DNA of 64,000 nt, taken from positions 78,601-142,600 of the forward strand of contig JACCGJ010020111.1 in NCBI GenBank assembly GCA_013407085.1, read 5' to 3'. Under the pieces are notes generated by a model. The model did no database searches. It was not told the DNA's origin and was given only the letters and a program-made list of their open reading frames with translations. Below are positions 15,860 through 25,655 of the stretch, one piece after another; the stretch's first letter is position 1; the number at the start of each line of letters is the position of its first letter. Origin of the DNA: Atriophallophorus winterbourni. Lineage: Eukaryota; Platyhelminthes; Trematoda; Plagiorchiida; Microphallidae. The translations under genes were made by a program, and so were the position numbers.

Positions 15860-16942
15860 AAGCTGACTGTTTCGTTTGGGACATTGAGACAGTACTCAAA
15901 TCGACAGTACTCAATTTGCTTCGTTAAGAACATTGAGACAGTACTCAAATTGGCAGTACTCAATTTGCTTCGTTTGGGACATTGAGACAGTACTCAAATT
16001 GGTAGTATTCAATTGCTTCGTTTGGAACATTGGGACGGTACTCAAATTGACAGTACTCAACGTTAGAATTTGATTTAAACCGTATTTTCTTAATTGGAGA
16101 AAATTCAGTACTCAATTGCTTCGTTTGGAACATTGGGGCATTACTCAATTGCTTCGTTTGGAACATTGGGACGGTACTCAAATTGACAGTACTCAACGTT
16201 GGAATTCGGTTTGGACCTGAAAGCTGACTGCTTCGTTTGGGACATTGAAACAGTACTCAAATTGACAGTACTCAATTTGCTTCGTTGGGAACATTGAGAC
16301 AGTACTCAAATTGGCAGTACTCAATTTGCTTCGTTTGGGACATTGAGATAGTACTCAAATTGGCAGTACTCAATTGCTTCGTTTGGAACATTGGGACGGT
16401 ACTCAAATTGACAGTACTCAACGTTAGAATTTGATTTGGACCGTATTTTCTCAATTGGAGGAAATTCAGTACTCAATTGCTCCGTTCGGAACATTGGGAC
16501 AGTACTCAATTGCTTCGTTTGGAACATTGGGACGGTACTCAAATTGACAGTACTCAACGTTGGAATTCGGTTTGGACCTGAAAGCTGACTGCTTCGTTTG
16601 GGACATTGAGACAGTACTCAAATTGACAGTACTCAATTTGCTTCGTTGGGAACGTTGAGACAGTACTCAAATTAGCAGTACTCAATTTGCTTCGTTTGGG
16701 ACATTGAGATAGTACTCAAATTGGCAGTACTCAATTGCTTCGTTTGGAACATTGGGACGGTACTCAAATTGACAGTACTCAACGTTAGAATTTGATTTGG
16801 ACCGTATTTTCTCAATTGGAGGAAATTCAGTACTCAATTGCTCCGTTCGGAACATTGGGACAGTACTCAATTGCTTCGTTTGGAACATTGGGACGGTACT
16901 CAAATTGACAGTACTCAACGTTGGAATTCGGTTTGGACCTTA
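15860..16942 (+). repeat. three tandem 361-bp repeats at the 5' end of the insertion
   Basis: Copies start at 15860, 16221 and 16582 at exactly 361-bp spacing, judged by AAGCTGACTG. The first copy's opening 8 bp are host satellite, yet the same bases are kept in copies 2 and 3. Each copy contains several shorter cycles of GCTTCGTTTGGGACATTGAG and CAGTACTCAAATTGACAGT. Copies 2 and 3 are nearly identical and copy 1 is more diverged. The repeats are rich in AGTACT palindromes. They hold no convincing gene: the 60-110 codon open frames on both strands are by-products of the repetition. Confidence 0.92.
15863..15867. other. 5-bp target site duplication, left (CTGAC)
   Basis: CTGAC immediately precedes the TGT end of the insertion at 15868 and is repeated at 18903-18907 after its ACA end. 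Removing the insert and one CTGAC restores a satellite monomer (GAAAGCTGACAATGCC) that matches the intact monomer near 19692-19710. Confidence 0.85.
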
Positions 16943-16996
16943 TTTGTCTCAATCGGAGAAAATACAGTACTCAACGTCGAATTCGCTGACGTCAAT

Positions 16997-17419
16997 ATGC
17001 CTTTTACCCGCAGTTTTGTCGCAAAAAACAAATCTTCCCAACAGTTGGTCGATAATGGAACAGAAGACCTCGCAGGTGAGCGCATTCATTGTTCTGTTGT
17101 GGGCTCTCGTGGTAGCTTAAGGAGTTCAAAGATTGAGTCAAATATCCTTGTTCGTAAGGCTAGAAGGCGCCTTGAACTCCTAAAACTGTCGCACGAAACC
17201 ATCGCTATGAAGCACAAACTGGAAGTGCTTGAGGCGGAACATGAGGTTAGAATGGCTAAGATTGCTGCATCGGCAAGTCGTCTTGCGCATCGTGAGAATC
17301 AAAAGGATTCCATAGCAAGGCATGGTAGCATCGTTGAGTGCCAAGAAACAGTTTCTATTGATGTAAATTTGATGGGTCTTGACGTTTGTGCTGTCGGTTG
17401 TTCTCGGAAGCTGAGTTAA
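16997..17419 (+). pseudogene. gag-like protein, decayed, N-terminal part with coiled coil
   Basis: I chose ATG 16997 because it is the first start after the 361-bp repeats; the open frame extends upstream only into repeat sequence. The 140-residue product starts MPFTRSFVAKNK. Residues about 49-96 form a strongly charged helical stretch (KARRRLELLKLSHETIAMKH, then EVLEAEHEVRMAKIAASASR) with heptad-like leucines. BEL/Pao Gag proteins commonly begin with such an Arg/Glu/Leu-rich coiled coil, so Gag is my preferred reading. The frame stops at 17417-17419, while coding-like sequence continues in another frame from about 17380, indicating a frameshift. No zinc knuckle is seen. Its neighbours are the 361-bp array upstream and the 126-bp repeats downstream. 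A host coiled-coil gene fragment cannot be excluded. Confidence 0.5.
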
Positions 17420-17421
17420 CT

Positions 17422-17798
17422 GACACTGAATTAGCTCAGTCGGATTTTGTGACTGAATTTCCTGACACTAATTCGGATCAGATGGAGACTAAGCCTGGCC
17501 CACCTGACACCAAATCAGCCCACATGAAAGTAGGCCTGGTTCACATGACACTGAATTAGTTCAGTCGGATTTTGTGACTGAAGGTTCCGACACTAATTCG
17601 GATCAGATGGAGATTAAGCCTGGCCCACCTGACACCAAATCAGCCCACATGAAAAGTAGGCCTGGTTCACATGACACTGAATTAGTTCAGTCGGATTTTG
17701 TGACTGATGGTTCCGACACTAATTCGGATCAGATGGAGATTAAGCCTGGCCCACCTGACACTAAATCAGCCCACATGGAAAGTAAGCCTGGTTTACAT
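17422..17798 (+). repeat. three tandem 126-bp coding repeats (42 codons each)
   Basis: Copies begin with GACACTGAATTAG at 17422 and 17547 and 17673, with a partial fourth start at 17799. Copies 2 and 3 are exactly 126 bp, so they keep the reading frame. Copy 1 is 125 bp because GAAAAGTAGG has become GAAAGTAGG near 17526-17533, which breaks the frame. The repeat encodes an acidic, proline-containing peptide with SDQMEIKPGPPDTKSAHM. A multiple of three, with substitutions mostly conservative between copies, suggests the array expanded while the gene was translated. Confidence 0.9.
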
Positions 17799-18020
17799 GA
17801 CACTGAATCAGCTTTAATTGGGGCAACGTATGGTCAGCACGACAATCCGTATGATTGGCGTAAACCTTTCGGTTGTATACCTGATGAACCATTTACGTTT
17901 GGGAACTCGGATACAATATTTTGTAATTCAGGCTTGTATAGATGGCGCAAAATGTCGCTGTTGGAGGATGCAATACATAAGGCTCGTTTGGGTAGGATAT
18001 CATTCATGAGCTTATTGTAG
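17574..18020 (+). pseudogene. downstream part of the gag-like gene: acidic repeat region and C-terminus
   Basis: A 148-codon open stretch covers the second and third 42-residue repeats and a unique tail of about 70 residues containing NPYDWRKPFG and PDEPFTFGNSDTIFC. The ATG at 17574 is only the first in frame; the true upstream part lies in the broken first repeat and in the gag-like frame ending at 17419. Two frameshifts separate the pieces: one between about 17350 and 17420, and the 1-bp loss in repeat 1. The unique tail has no motif I recognise. The stop at 18018-18020 sits about 55 bp before a TATA box, as expected if the gene abuts an LTR. Confidence 0.45.
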
Positions 18021-18074
18021 GGCGCTGGCAGAACCGGAGGACGTGGTGGGTCTTTGTCTAGCAAACATTTTCCC

Positions 18075-18141
18075 TATAAAAAGCCACAGGTGTCCAGTGA
18101 TGGTGATGCGACGTGGCGTGTGTGACTCGCCACTAAATAAA
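18075..18141 (+). promoter_or_regulatory. TATA box and polyadenylation signal, LTR-like
   Basis: TATAAAA at 18075-18081 is followed by AATAAA at 18136-18141, then by TTGCTTTATTCTACTGTACC. This close order (U3 promoter, then R with a polyadenylation signal) is the usual architecture of an LTR. The flanking sequence is GC-rich compared with the satellite. No second copy of this segment is found in the element, so it may belong to a single remaining LTR. Confidence 0.45.
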
Positions 18142-18197
18142 GTCACTTGCTTTATTCTACTGTACCTGGGTGTCGGGCCCGGGGGCTGGTGCTTAAG

Positions 18198-18355
18198 GTG
18201 GGAGGCGGGTTTTCGGATCTGCTGACCCCAGAAGTACCACCAAGCATTCAGTCTGCCGGTTGCACGCGAAGACGAACGTTGAAGGCAAATGTTATCAGGT
18301 GGGAGGCGGGTCTTCGGGTCTGCCAACTCCAGAATTACCACCAAACATTTGATTG
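18198..18355 (+). repeat. diverged tandem pair, 101-bp spacing, GC-rich
   Basis: GTGGGAGGCGGGT followed by TTCGG.TCTGC and ACCACCAA.CATT occurs at 18199 and again at 18300. The two copies match over about 55 bp and diverge between. Purine-rich GGTGGGAGGCGGG could serve as a polypurine tract of an LTR element, but no LTR start is evident right after it. No gene is seen in 18021-18475. Confidence 0.7.
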
Positions 18356-18475
18356 TCGAGTCGCTGTCGTTGGTTGCGCAGGTACACGGTTCGGGTAGCC
18401 AGGTAGAGGAGAGCCCCGCAGTTCATTGTTTGTGTCTCTACTTGCTTTTCAGATTTTGAGGAATTTTGGTGGGCG

Positions 18476-18748
18476 GTGTATGAATCCGCGTCGATGTTTA
18501 GAAAATTCCTCTTTCGGTGTAAGATGAACATTAAATTTATTTTATTGACAACTAACTGTTTAAATCTGCTGATATTTTTGTATATTTTTACCATTTTTGT
18601 TTTACCGAACTACTTGAATTTATTCGTTCTTGAGCTTATATTTCATTTTTTTCTTTGGCCGTTTGCGCGCTATTTGAAGTTGCGATCACTCGTGGTCATT
18701 GTTGCTGTTGAATATTGTTGTTTTTGGATTCAGTACGAAGCGGAATAA
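18476..18748 (+). CDS. hypothetical small hydrophobic protein, doubtful
   Basis: A 90-codon open frame, unrecognised. The first 17 residues are basic (MFRKFLFRCKMN), followed by two or three hydrophobic stretches rich in Phe, Leu and Ile (about residues 20-43 and 48-63, and a shorter one near 71-84). Such composition also arises by chance in T-rich DNA, and no Kozak-like context, family motif or partner supports expression. It lies inside the 3-kb insertion after the LTR-like signals. It may be no gene at all. Confidence 0.15.
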   Translation: MYESASMFRKFLFRCKMNIKFILLTTNCLNLLIFLYIFTIFVLPNYLNLFVLELIFHFFLWPFARYLKLRSLVVIVAVEYCCFWIQYEAE

Positions 18749-18902
18749 TTGAGTACCGTACTCATCTCACGTATTGTCTTGTCAATATTTTGGTGGGCTT
18801 GAACGCGTGACTCAATCGTTGGATAAACACATTGGTGTTTATATCGCGACTGAAATCCTTGACGTTGAACTCGATTTTCCCCGGACCGTATTGGCGGTTA
18901 CA
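18749..18902 (+). other. 3' terminal segment of the 3-kb insertion
   Basis: Non-coding end of the element. It contains ATTGAGTACCGTACTCA (a near-palindrome around GTAC), reminiscent of ATTGAGACAGTACTCA in the 5' repeats, and ACGTTGAACTCGATTT followed by GGACCGTATT, reminiscent of the ends of the 361-bp repeats. It terminates GGTTACA against the satellite. Confidence 0.6.
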
Positions 18903-18907
18903 CTGAC
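18903..18907. other. 5-bp target site duplication, right (CTGAC)
   Basis: Right-hand copy of CTGAC, directly after the ACA terminus. The satellite resumes in phase with the monomer interrupted at 15867. Confidence 0.85.
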
Positions 18908-20100
18908 AATGCCTAATATATCAGTCTAAAAATTACAAACTATTGAAACCAATCTGAGAACGACAATGTTTGAACCAATAAAAGTAGACAATACTAAATA
19001 TTTCAGTCCGAAATTTACAGATCGTTTGAACCAATATATGATCGACAATATATGAACCGATCAAAGCCAAAATTACTTAAAAATTCAGTTCAAAAATTAC
19101 GATTGATTGGAACTAATCTGAACTCGACACTGTTTGAACCAATCAGAGCTGACAATGCTTGATATTTCAGTCGAAAAACTACAAACGTTTCGAACTTATC
19201 TGAGATGGACATTGTTTGAACTGATCAGTGCTGACAATGCTTAATATTTCAATGCCAAAACTACAAACATTTTGAACCAATCACAGCTGACAATGCTTAA
19301 TGTTTCAGTCTAAAAACTGCAAACGTTTTAAACCAATCTGAGATAGACAATGTTCGAACCAATCATAGCTGACATTGATGAATATTTTAATCGGAAAACT
19401 ATAAACGTTTTGAACAAATCTGAGATGGACAATGTTTGAACCAATCAGAGCTAACAATGCTCATTATTCCAGTCCAAAAACTACGAACGTTTCAAATCAT
19501 TTTGAGATCGACAATGATTAGACCAATCAGACCTGACAATGCTCAATCTCTCAGTCTAAAAACCACGAACATTTTAAACCAATCTGAGATCGACAATATA
19601 TAAACCAATCAGAGCTGACTATGTTCGATACTTGTGTCTAAAAACTACAAACGTTTTGAATCAATCTGAGATCGGAAATGTTCGAACCAATGAAAGCTGA
19701 CAATGCCTAATATATCAGTCTAAAAATTACAAACGATTGGAACCAATCTGAGAACGACAATGTTTGAACCAATAAAAGTTGACAATACTTAATATTTCAG
19801 TCCAAAATCTACAAATCTTTTGAACCAATATATGATCGACAATAAATGAACCGATCAAAGCCGAAATTACTAAAAAATCAGTTCAAAAATCACGAATGAT
19901 TGGAACTCATCTGGAATCGACACTGTTTGAACCAATCAGAGCTGACAATGCTTGATATTTCAGTCGGAAAACAACAAACGTTTCGAACTAATCTGAGATG
20001 GACATTGTTTGAACTAATCAGTGCTGACAATGCTTAATGTTTCAGTCTAAAAACTGCAAACGTTTTGAACCAATCTAGACAATGTTCGAACCAATCATAG

Positions 20101-20283
20101 CTGACATTGATTATTATTTCATATAAACGTTTTGAACGAATCTGAGATGGACAATATCAAACCAAACAGTACTGACAATGCTCATTGCTGACATTGATTA
20201 TTATTTCAATGGAAAAAAATATAAACGTTTTGAACGAATCTGAGATGGACAATATCAAACCAAACAGTACTGACAATGCTCAT
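20101..20283 (+). repeat. local short duplication inside the satellite
   Basis: A segment starting CTGACATTGATTATTATTTC at 20101 is repeated at 20188, 87 bp on. Both copies carry the private variant ATCAAACCAAACAGTACTGAC. The first copy has lost about 14 bp after ATTTCA. It is out of the normal 82-bp register, so it is a recent, irregular slippage or repair event. Confidence 0.85.
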
Positions 20284-20339
20284 TGTTTCAGTCCAAAAAG
20301 TACGAACGTTCTGAATCAATCTGAGGTCGACAATGATTA

Positions 20340-21510
20340 AACCAATCAGACCTGACAATGCTCAATCTTTCAGTCTAAAAACCACAGTCATTTTAAACAA
20401 ATCTGAGATCAAAAATAATTAAAAACTAATCAGAGCTGACTATTCTTGATATTTGAGTCCAAATAATACAAACGTTTTGAATCAATCTGAGATCGACAAT
20501 GTTTGAACCAATGAAAGCTGACAACGCTCAATATTTCAGTCCAAAAATTACGAACGATTGGAACCAATCTGAGAACGACAAGGTTTGAGCCAATCACAAC
20601 TGGCAATGCTTGATATTCCAGTCCACAAACTACAAACGTTTTGAACCAATTTGAGATCGACAATGTTTGAACCGATCAAAACCGACATTGCTTGAAAATT
20701 CAGTCCAAAATTTACGAACGATTGTAACCAATCTGATAACGACAATGTTCGAACCAAGCAGAGCTGACAATGCTTGATATTTCAGTCCACAAACTACAAA
20801 GGTTTTGAACCAATATGAGGTCGACAAGGTTTGACCCAATCTAGGCTGACAATGCTCATTATTTTACTCAGAAAATTACAAACGTCTTGAACCAATCTGA
20901 ATTCGACAATGTTTGAACCAATCAGAGCTGACAATGCTTAATATTTCAGTCTAAAAACTACAAATGTTTCAAACCAATCTGAGATATACAATGTTCGAAT
21001 CAATCAGAGCTGACATTGAATAATATTTCAATCGGAAAACTATAAACGTTTTGAACAAATCTAAGATGGACAATGTCTAAACCGATCAGAGCTGACAATG
21101 CTCCTTATTCCAGTCCAAAAACTACGAACGTTCTAAATCAATCTGAAATCGACAATGATTAAACCAATCAGACCTGACTATGCTTAATCTCTCAATCTAA
21201 AAACCACAAACATTTCAAACCAATCTGAGATCGACAATATATAAACCAATCAGAGCTGACTATGCTCGATACTTGACTCCAAAATCTACAGAAGGTTTGG
21301 ATCAATCTGAGATCGAAAATGTTTGAACCAATGAAAGCTGACAATGCCTAATATTTCAGTCCAAAAATTACAAACGATTGGAACCAATCTGAAAACGACA
21401 AAGTTTGAACTAATAAAAGTAGACAATACTTAATATTTCAGTTCAAAATCTACGAATCGTTTGGACCAATATATGATCGACAATATATGAACCGATCAAA
21501 GCCGGAATTA
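20340..21510 (+). repeat. higher-order satellite block (about 1.2 kb), copy 1
   Basis: Matches 22775-23960 at an offset of about 2,435 bp. Shared variants include AAATAATTAAAAACTAATC and GAGTCCAAATAATAC. Boundaries are approximate. Confidence 0.8.
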
Positions 21511-22774
21511 CTTAGGAATTCATTTTAAAAATTACAAACGATTGTAACCAATCTCATAACGACAATGTTCGAACCAAGCAGAGCTGACAATGCTCGATAT
21601 TTCAGTCCACAAACTACAAAGGTTTGAACCAATATCAGATCGACAATGTTTGAACCAATCTAAGCTAACAATGCTCATTAGTTCACTCAGAAAATTACAA
21701 ACGTCTTGAACCAATCTGAAATCGACAATGTTTGAACCAATCAGAGCCGGCAATGCTTAATATTTCAGTCTTGAAATTACAAATGTTTCGAACCAATCTG
21801 AGATTTACAATGTTCGAACCAATCAGAGCTGACATTGATCAATATTTCAATCGGAAAACTATAGACGTTTTGAACAAATCTGAGATGTACAATGTTTAAA
21901 CCGATCAGAGCTGACAATGCTCCTTATTCCAGTCCAAAAACTACGAACGTTCTAAATCAATCTGAAATCGACAATGATTAAACCAATCAGACCTGACTAT
22001 GCTTAATCTCTCAATCTAAAAACCACAAACATTTCAAACCAATCTGAGATCGACAATATATAAACCAATCAGAGCTGACTATGCTCGATACTTGACTCCA
22101 AAATCTACAGAAGTTTTGGATCAATCTGAGATCGAAAATGTTCGAACCAATGAAAGCTGACAATGCCTAATATTTCAGTCCAAAAATTACAAACGATTGG
22201 AACCAATCTGAAAACGACAAAGTTTGAACTAATAAAAGTAGACAATACTTAATATTTCAGTCCAAAATCTACAAATCGTTTGAACCAATATATGATCGAC
22301 AATATATGAAACGATCAAAGCAGAAATTACTTAAAAATTCAGTTCAAAAATTACGAATGATTGAAACTAATCTGAAATCGACACTGTTTGAACCAATCAA
22401 AGCTGACAATGCTTGATATTTCAGTCGAAAAACTACAAACGTTTCGAACTTATCTGAGATAAACATTGTTCGAACTAATCAGTGCTGACAATGCTCAATA
22501 TTTCAATGTCAAAACTACAAACATTTTGAACCAATCACAGCTGACAATGCCTAATGTTTCAGTCGGAAAACTACAAACGTTTCGAACCAATCTGATATAG
22601 ACAATGTTCGAACCAATCATAGCTGACATTGATTAGTATTTTAATCGGAAAACTATAAACGTTTTGAACGAATCTGAGATAAACAATATTTAAACCAATC
22701 AGAGCTGACAATGCTCATCATTTCAGTCTGAAAATTACGAACGTTTTAAATCAATCTGAGATCGGCAATGATTA

Positions 22775-23960
22775 AACCAATCAGACCTGACAATGCTTAA
22801 TCTTTCAGTCTGAAAACCACAAACATTTTAAACCAATCTGAGATCGAAAATAATTAAAAACTAATCAGAGCTGACTATGCTCGATATTTGAGTCCAAATA
22901 ATACAAACGTTTTGAATCAATCTGAGATCGACAATGTTTGAACCAATGAATGCTGACAACGCTCAATATTTCAGTCCAAAAATTACGAACGATTGGAACC
23001 AATCTGAGAACGACAAGGTTTGAGCCAATCACAACTGACAATGCTTGATATTCCAGTCCACAAACTACAAACGTTTTGAACCAATTTGAGATCGACAATG
23101 TTTGAACCGATCAAAGCCGACATTGCTTGAAAATTCAGTCCAAAAATTACGAACGATTGTAACCAATCTGATAACGACAATGTTCGAACCAAGCAAAGCT
23201 GACAATGCTTGATATTTCAGTCCACGAACTACAAACGTTTTGAACCAATATCAGATCGACAATGTTTGACCCAATCTGGGCTGACAATGCTTATTATTAC
23301 ACTCAGAAAATTACAAACGTCTTGAACCAATCTGAAATCGACAATGTTCGAACCAATCAGAGCTGACAATGCTTAATATTTCAGTCTAAAAACTACAAAT
23401 GTTTCGAACTAATCTGAGATATACAATGTTCGAACCAATCAGAACTGACATTGATTAATATTTCAATCGAAAAACTATAAACGTTTTGAACAAATCTGAG
23501 ATGGACAATGTTTAAACCAATCAGAGCTGACAATGCTCATTATTGCAGTCCGAAAACTACGAACGTTCTAAATCAATCTGAGATCGACAATGATTAAACC
23601 AATCAGACCTGACAATGCTTAATCTCTCAGTCTAAAAACCACAAACATTTTAAACCAATCTGAGATCGACAATATATAAACCAATCAGAGCTAACTATGC
23701 TCGATACTTGAGTCCAAAAACTACAAACGTTTTGAATCAATCTGAGATCGAAAATGTTTGAACCAATGCTACAAACGTTTCGCTGACAATGCCTAATATA
23801 TCAGTCCAAAAATGACAAACGATTGTTTCGAACCAATCTGAGAACGACAATGTTTGAACCAATAAAAGTAGACAATACTTAATATTTCAGTCCGAAATCT
23901 ACAAATCGTTTGAACCAATATATGATCGACAATATATGAATCGATCAAAGCCGAAATTAC
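22775..23960 (+). repeat. higher-order satellite block (about 1.2 kb), copy 2
   Basis: Second copy of 20340-21510. Near 23768 it also contains a private 14-bp insertion, CTACAAACGTTTCG, which copies a piece of the monomer itself. Confidence 0.8.
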
Positions 23961-25650
23961 TTAAGAATTCAGTTCAAAAATTACAAACGATTGAAACTAA
24001 TCTGAAATCGACACTGTTTGAACCAATCAGAGCTGACAGTGCTTGATATTTTAGTCGAAAAACTACAAACGTTTCGAATTAATCTGAGATGGACATTGTT
24101 TGAACTAATCAGTGCTGACAATGCTTAATATTTCAATGTCGAAACTGCAAACATTTTGAACCAATCACAGCTGTCAATGCTTAATATTTCAGTCTAAAAA
24201 CTACAAATGTTTCGAACCAATCTGAGATATACAATGTTCGAACCATCCAGAGCTGACATTGATTATTATTCTAATCGGAAAACTATAAATGTTTCGAACA
24301 AATCTGAGATGTACAATGTTTAAATCAATCAGAGCTGACAATGCTCATTATTCCAGTCCAAAAACTACGAACGTTTTAAATCAATCTGAGATCGACAATG
24401 ATTAAACCAATCAGACCTGACAATGCTTAATCTCTCGGTCTCAAAACCACAAACATTTTAAACCAATCTGAGATCGACAATATATAAACCAATCAGAGCT
24501 GATTATGCTCGATACTTGAGTCCAAAAACTACAAACGTTTTGAATCAATCTGAGATCGAAAATATTTGAACCAATGAAAGCTGACAATGCCTAATATTTC
24601 AGTCCAAAAATTACAAACGATTAGAACCAATCTGAGAACGGCAATGTTCGAACCAATAAAAGCAGACAATACTTAATATTTCAGTTCAAAATCTACAAAT
24701 CGTTTGGACCAATATATGATCGACAATATATGAACCGATCAAAGCCGAAATTACTTAGAAATTCATTTTAAAAATTACAAACGATTGGAAGCAATCTGAA
24801 AACGACAATGTTTGAACCAATTAGAGCTGACAATGCTTGATATTTCAGTCCACAAACTATAAACGTTTTGAACCAATTTGAGATCGCAATGTGTGAACTT
24901 ATTGGAGTTGTCAATGCTCGATATTTTGATCTGAAACTACAAAATATTTTTTCATTAATTTGAGATCGAAAATTTTTGAACATATCAGAACTGGTAATTC
25001 ACAATATGTCAATTCAAAAACTACGAACGTTTTGAACAAATCAGAGCTAAAAATGCTTAATATTTTAGTTCAAAAACTACAAACGTTTCGAGCCAATCTG
25101 AGATCGATAATGTTTAAACCAATCACAGCTGACAATGCTTAATATTTCAGTCTAAAAACTACAAAAGTTTTGAACCAATCTGAGACGGACAATGGTAGAA
25201 CTAATCAGAGCTGACATTGCTCAATATTGCAGTCGGAAAAATATAAACGTTATAACCCAATCTGGGTTGGACAATGTTCAAACCAATCAGAGCTGACAAT
25301 ATTCATTATTTCAGTCCAAAAACTACGAATGTTTTAAATCAATCTGAGATCGACAATGTTTAAACCCATCAGACCTGACAATGCTCAATCTCTCAGTCTA
25401 AAAACCACAAACATTTTAAACCAATCTCAGATGGACAGTATATAAAACAATCAGATATTTGAGTCCAAAAACTACAAACGTTTTGAATCAATCTGAGATC
25501 GACAATGATTGAACCAATGGAAGCTGACAATACTAGATATTTCAGTCCAAAATCTACAAATCGTTTGAACCAATATATGATCAACAATGTTTGAACCGAT
25601 CAAAGCCGACATTACTTAAAACTTCAGTCCAAAAAATAACGAACGATTGG

Positions 25651-25655
25651 AACCA
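25651..25655. other. 5-bp target site duplication, left (AACCA), gypsy copy 1
   Basis: AACCA precedes the TGT end at 25656 and is repeated after the ACA end at 29856-29860. Removing the element restores GATTGGAACCAATTTGAG, a normal monomer junction, so the element entered at the CCAAT box. Confidence 0.95.

Larger units (their letters stand above)
1..15862 (+). repeat. 82-bp satellite array, orientation A, segment 1
   Basis: Head-to-tail tandem array of an 82-bp unit with roughly 10-25% divergence between neighbouring monomers by eye. The signature of the unit is CCAATCAGAGCTGACAATG, followed by an AT-rich ATATTTCAGTC stretch and ACTACAAACGTTTTGAACC. Each unit holds two related half-units: one of about 26 bp (GAACCAATCTGAGATCGAC) and one of about 25 bp (GAACCAATCAGAGCTGAC), plus a 31-bp unrelated remainder. 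No gene is visible. Because 82 is 1 modulo 3, any reading frame passes through all three phases of the unit every 246 bp, so open frames of 60-80 codons arise without coding meaning. The array is cut at 15863 by an inserted element. Confidence 0.97.
15868..18902 (+). mobile_element. 3,035-bp LTR-retroelement-like insertion, possibly BEL/Pao-related, non-autonomous
   Basis: The insert begins TGTTTCG and ends GGTTACA, and is flanked by a 5-bp CTGAC target duplication. TG...CA ends with a 5-bp duplication are typical of LTR retrotransposons. Inside, in order, are three 361-bp tandem repeats, a gag-like reading frame with a charged coiled coil, three 126-bp coding repeats, a TATAAAA/AATAAA pair with GC-rich sequence, and an AT-rich tail. 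No pol (protease, RT, RNase H, integrase) is present. I do not see a clear direct LTR pair. The 3' tail (ACGTTGAACTCGATTT, then GGACCGTATT) resembles the end of each 361-bp repeat (ACGTTAGAATTTGATTT, then GGACCGTATT), so the repeats may derive from an LTR. Assignment to BEL/Pao rests only on the coiled-coil Gag and TSD length. The insertion itself is well supported; the family is not. Confidence 0.75.
18908..25650 (+). repeat. 82-bp satellite array, orientation A, segment 2
   Basis: About 82 monomers in the same orientation as segment 1. This segment is enriched in variant monomers with GACCTGACAATGCTTAATCT, GATCGACAATATATAAACC and GAACCGATCAAAGCCGA, which recur at 15.0-15.8 kb and 48-52 kb but are rare elsewhere. 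A 10-monomer period of about 819 bp is visible (for example ACTTGACTCCAAAATCTAC at 21271 and 22090). No gene is seen. Confidence 0.96.

Noticed and set aside
1..15862. CRISPR array
   Set aside because: Repeat units are contiguous and diverged, without unique spacers. The sequence is eukaryotic, with retroelements and no cas genes.
15960..16918. Repetitive 60-107 codon frames on both strands of the 361-bp array (peptides with NVPNEAI or NIGTVLNC)
   Set aside because: Simple consequence of the tandem repeat. The frames overlap each other on both strands and have low-complexity composition.
15868..16942. CENP-B box in GCTTCGTTGGGAACATTG or CTTCGTTTGGAACATTGGG
   Set aside because: The TTCG core is present, but the required A and CGGG positions of the box do not match, so only a partial resemblance remains.
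18012..18398. Overlapping short frames on both strands in the GC-rich LTR-like part
   Set aside because: They cross TATA and AATAAA signals and a 101-bp repeat pair, share no motif, and are explained by few stops in GC-rich DNA.
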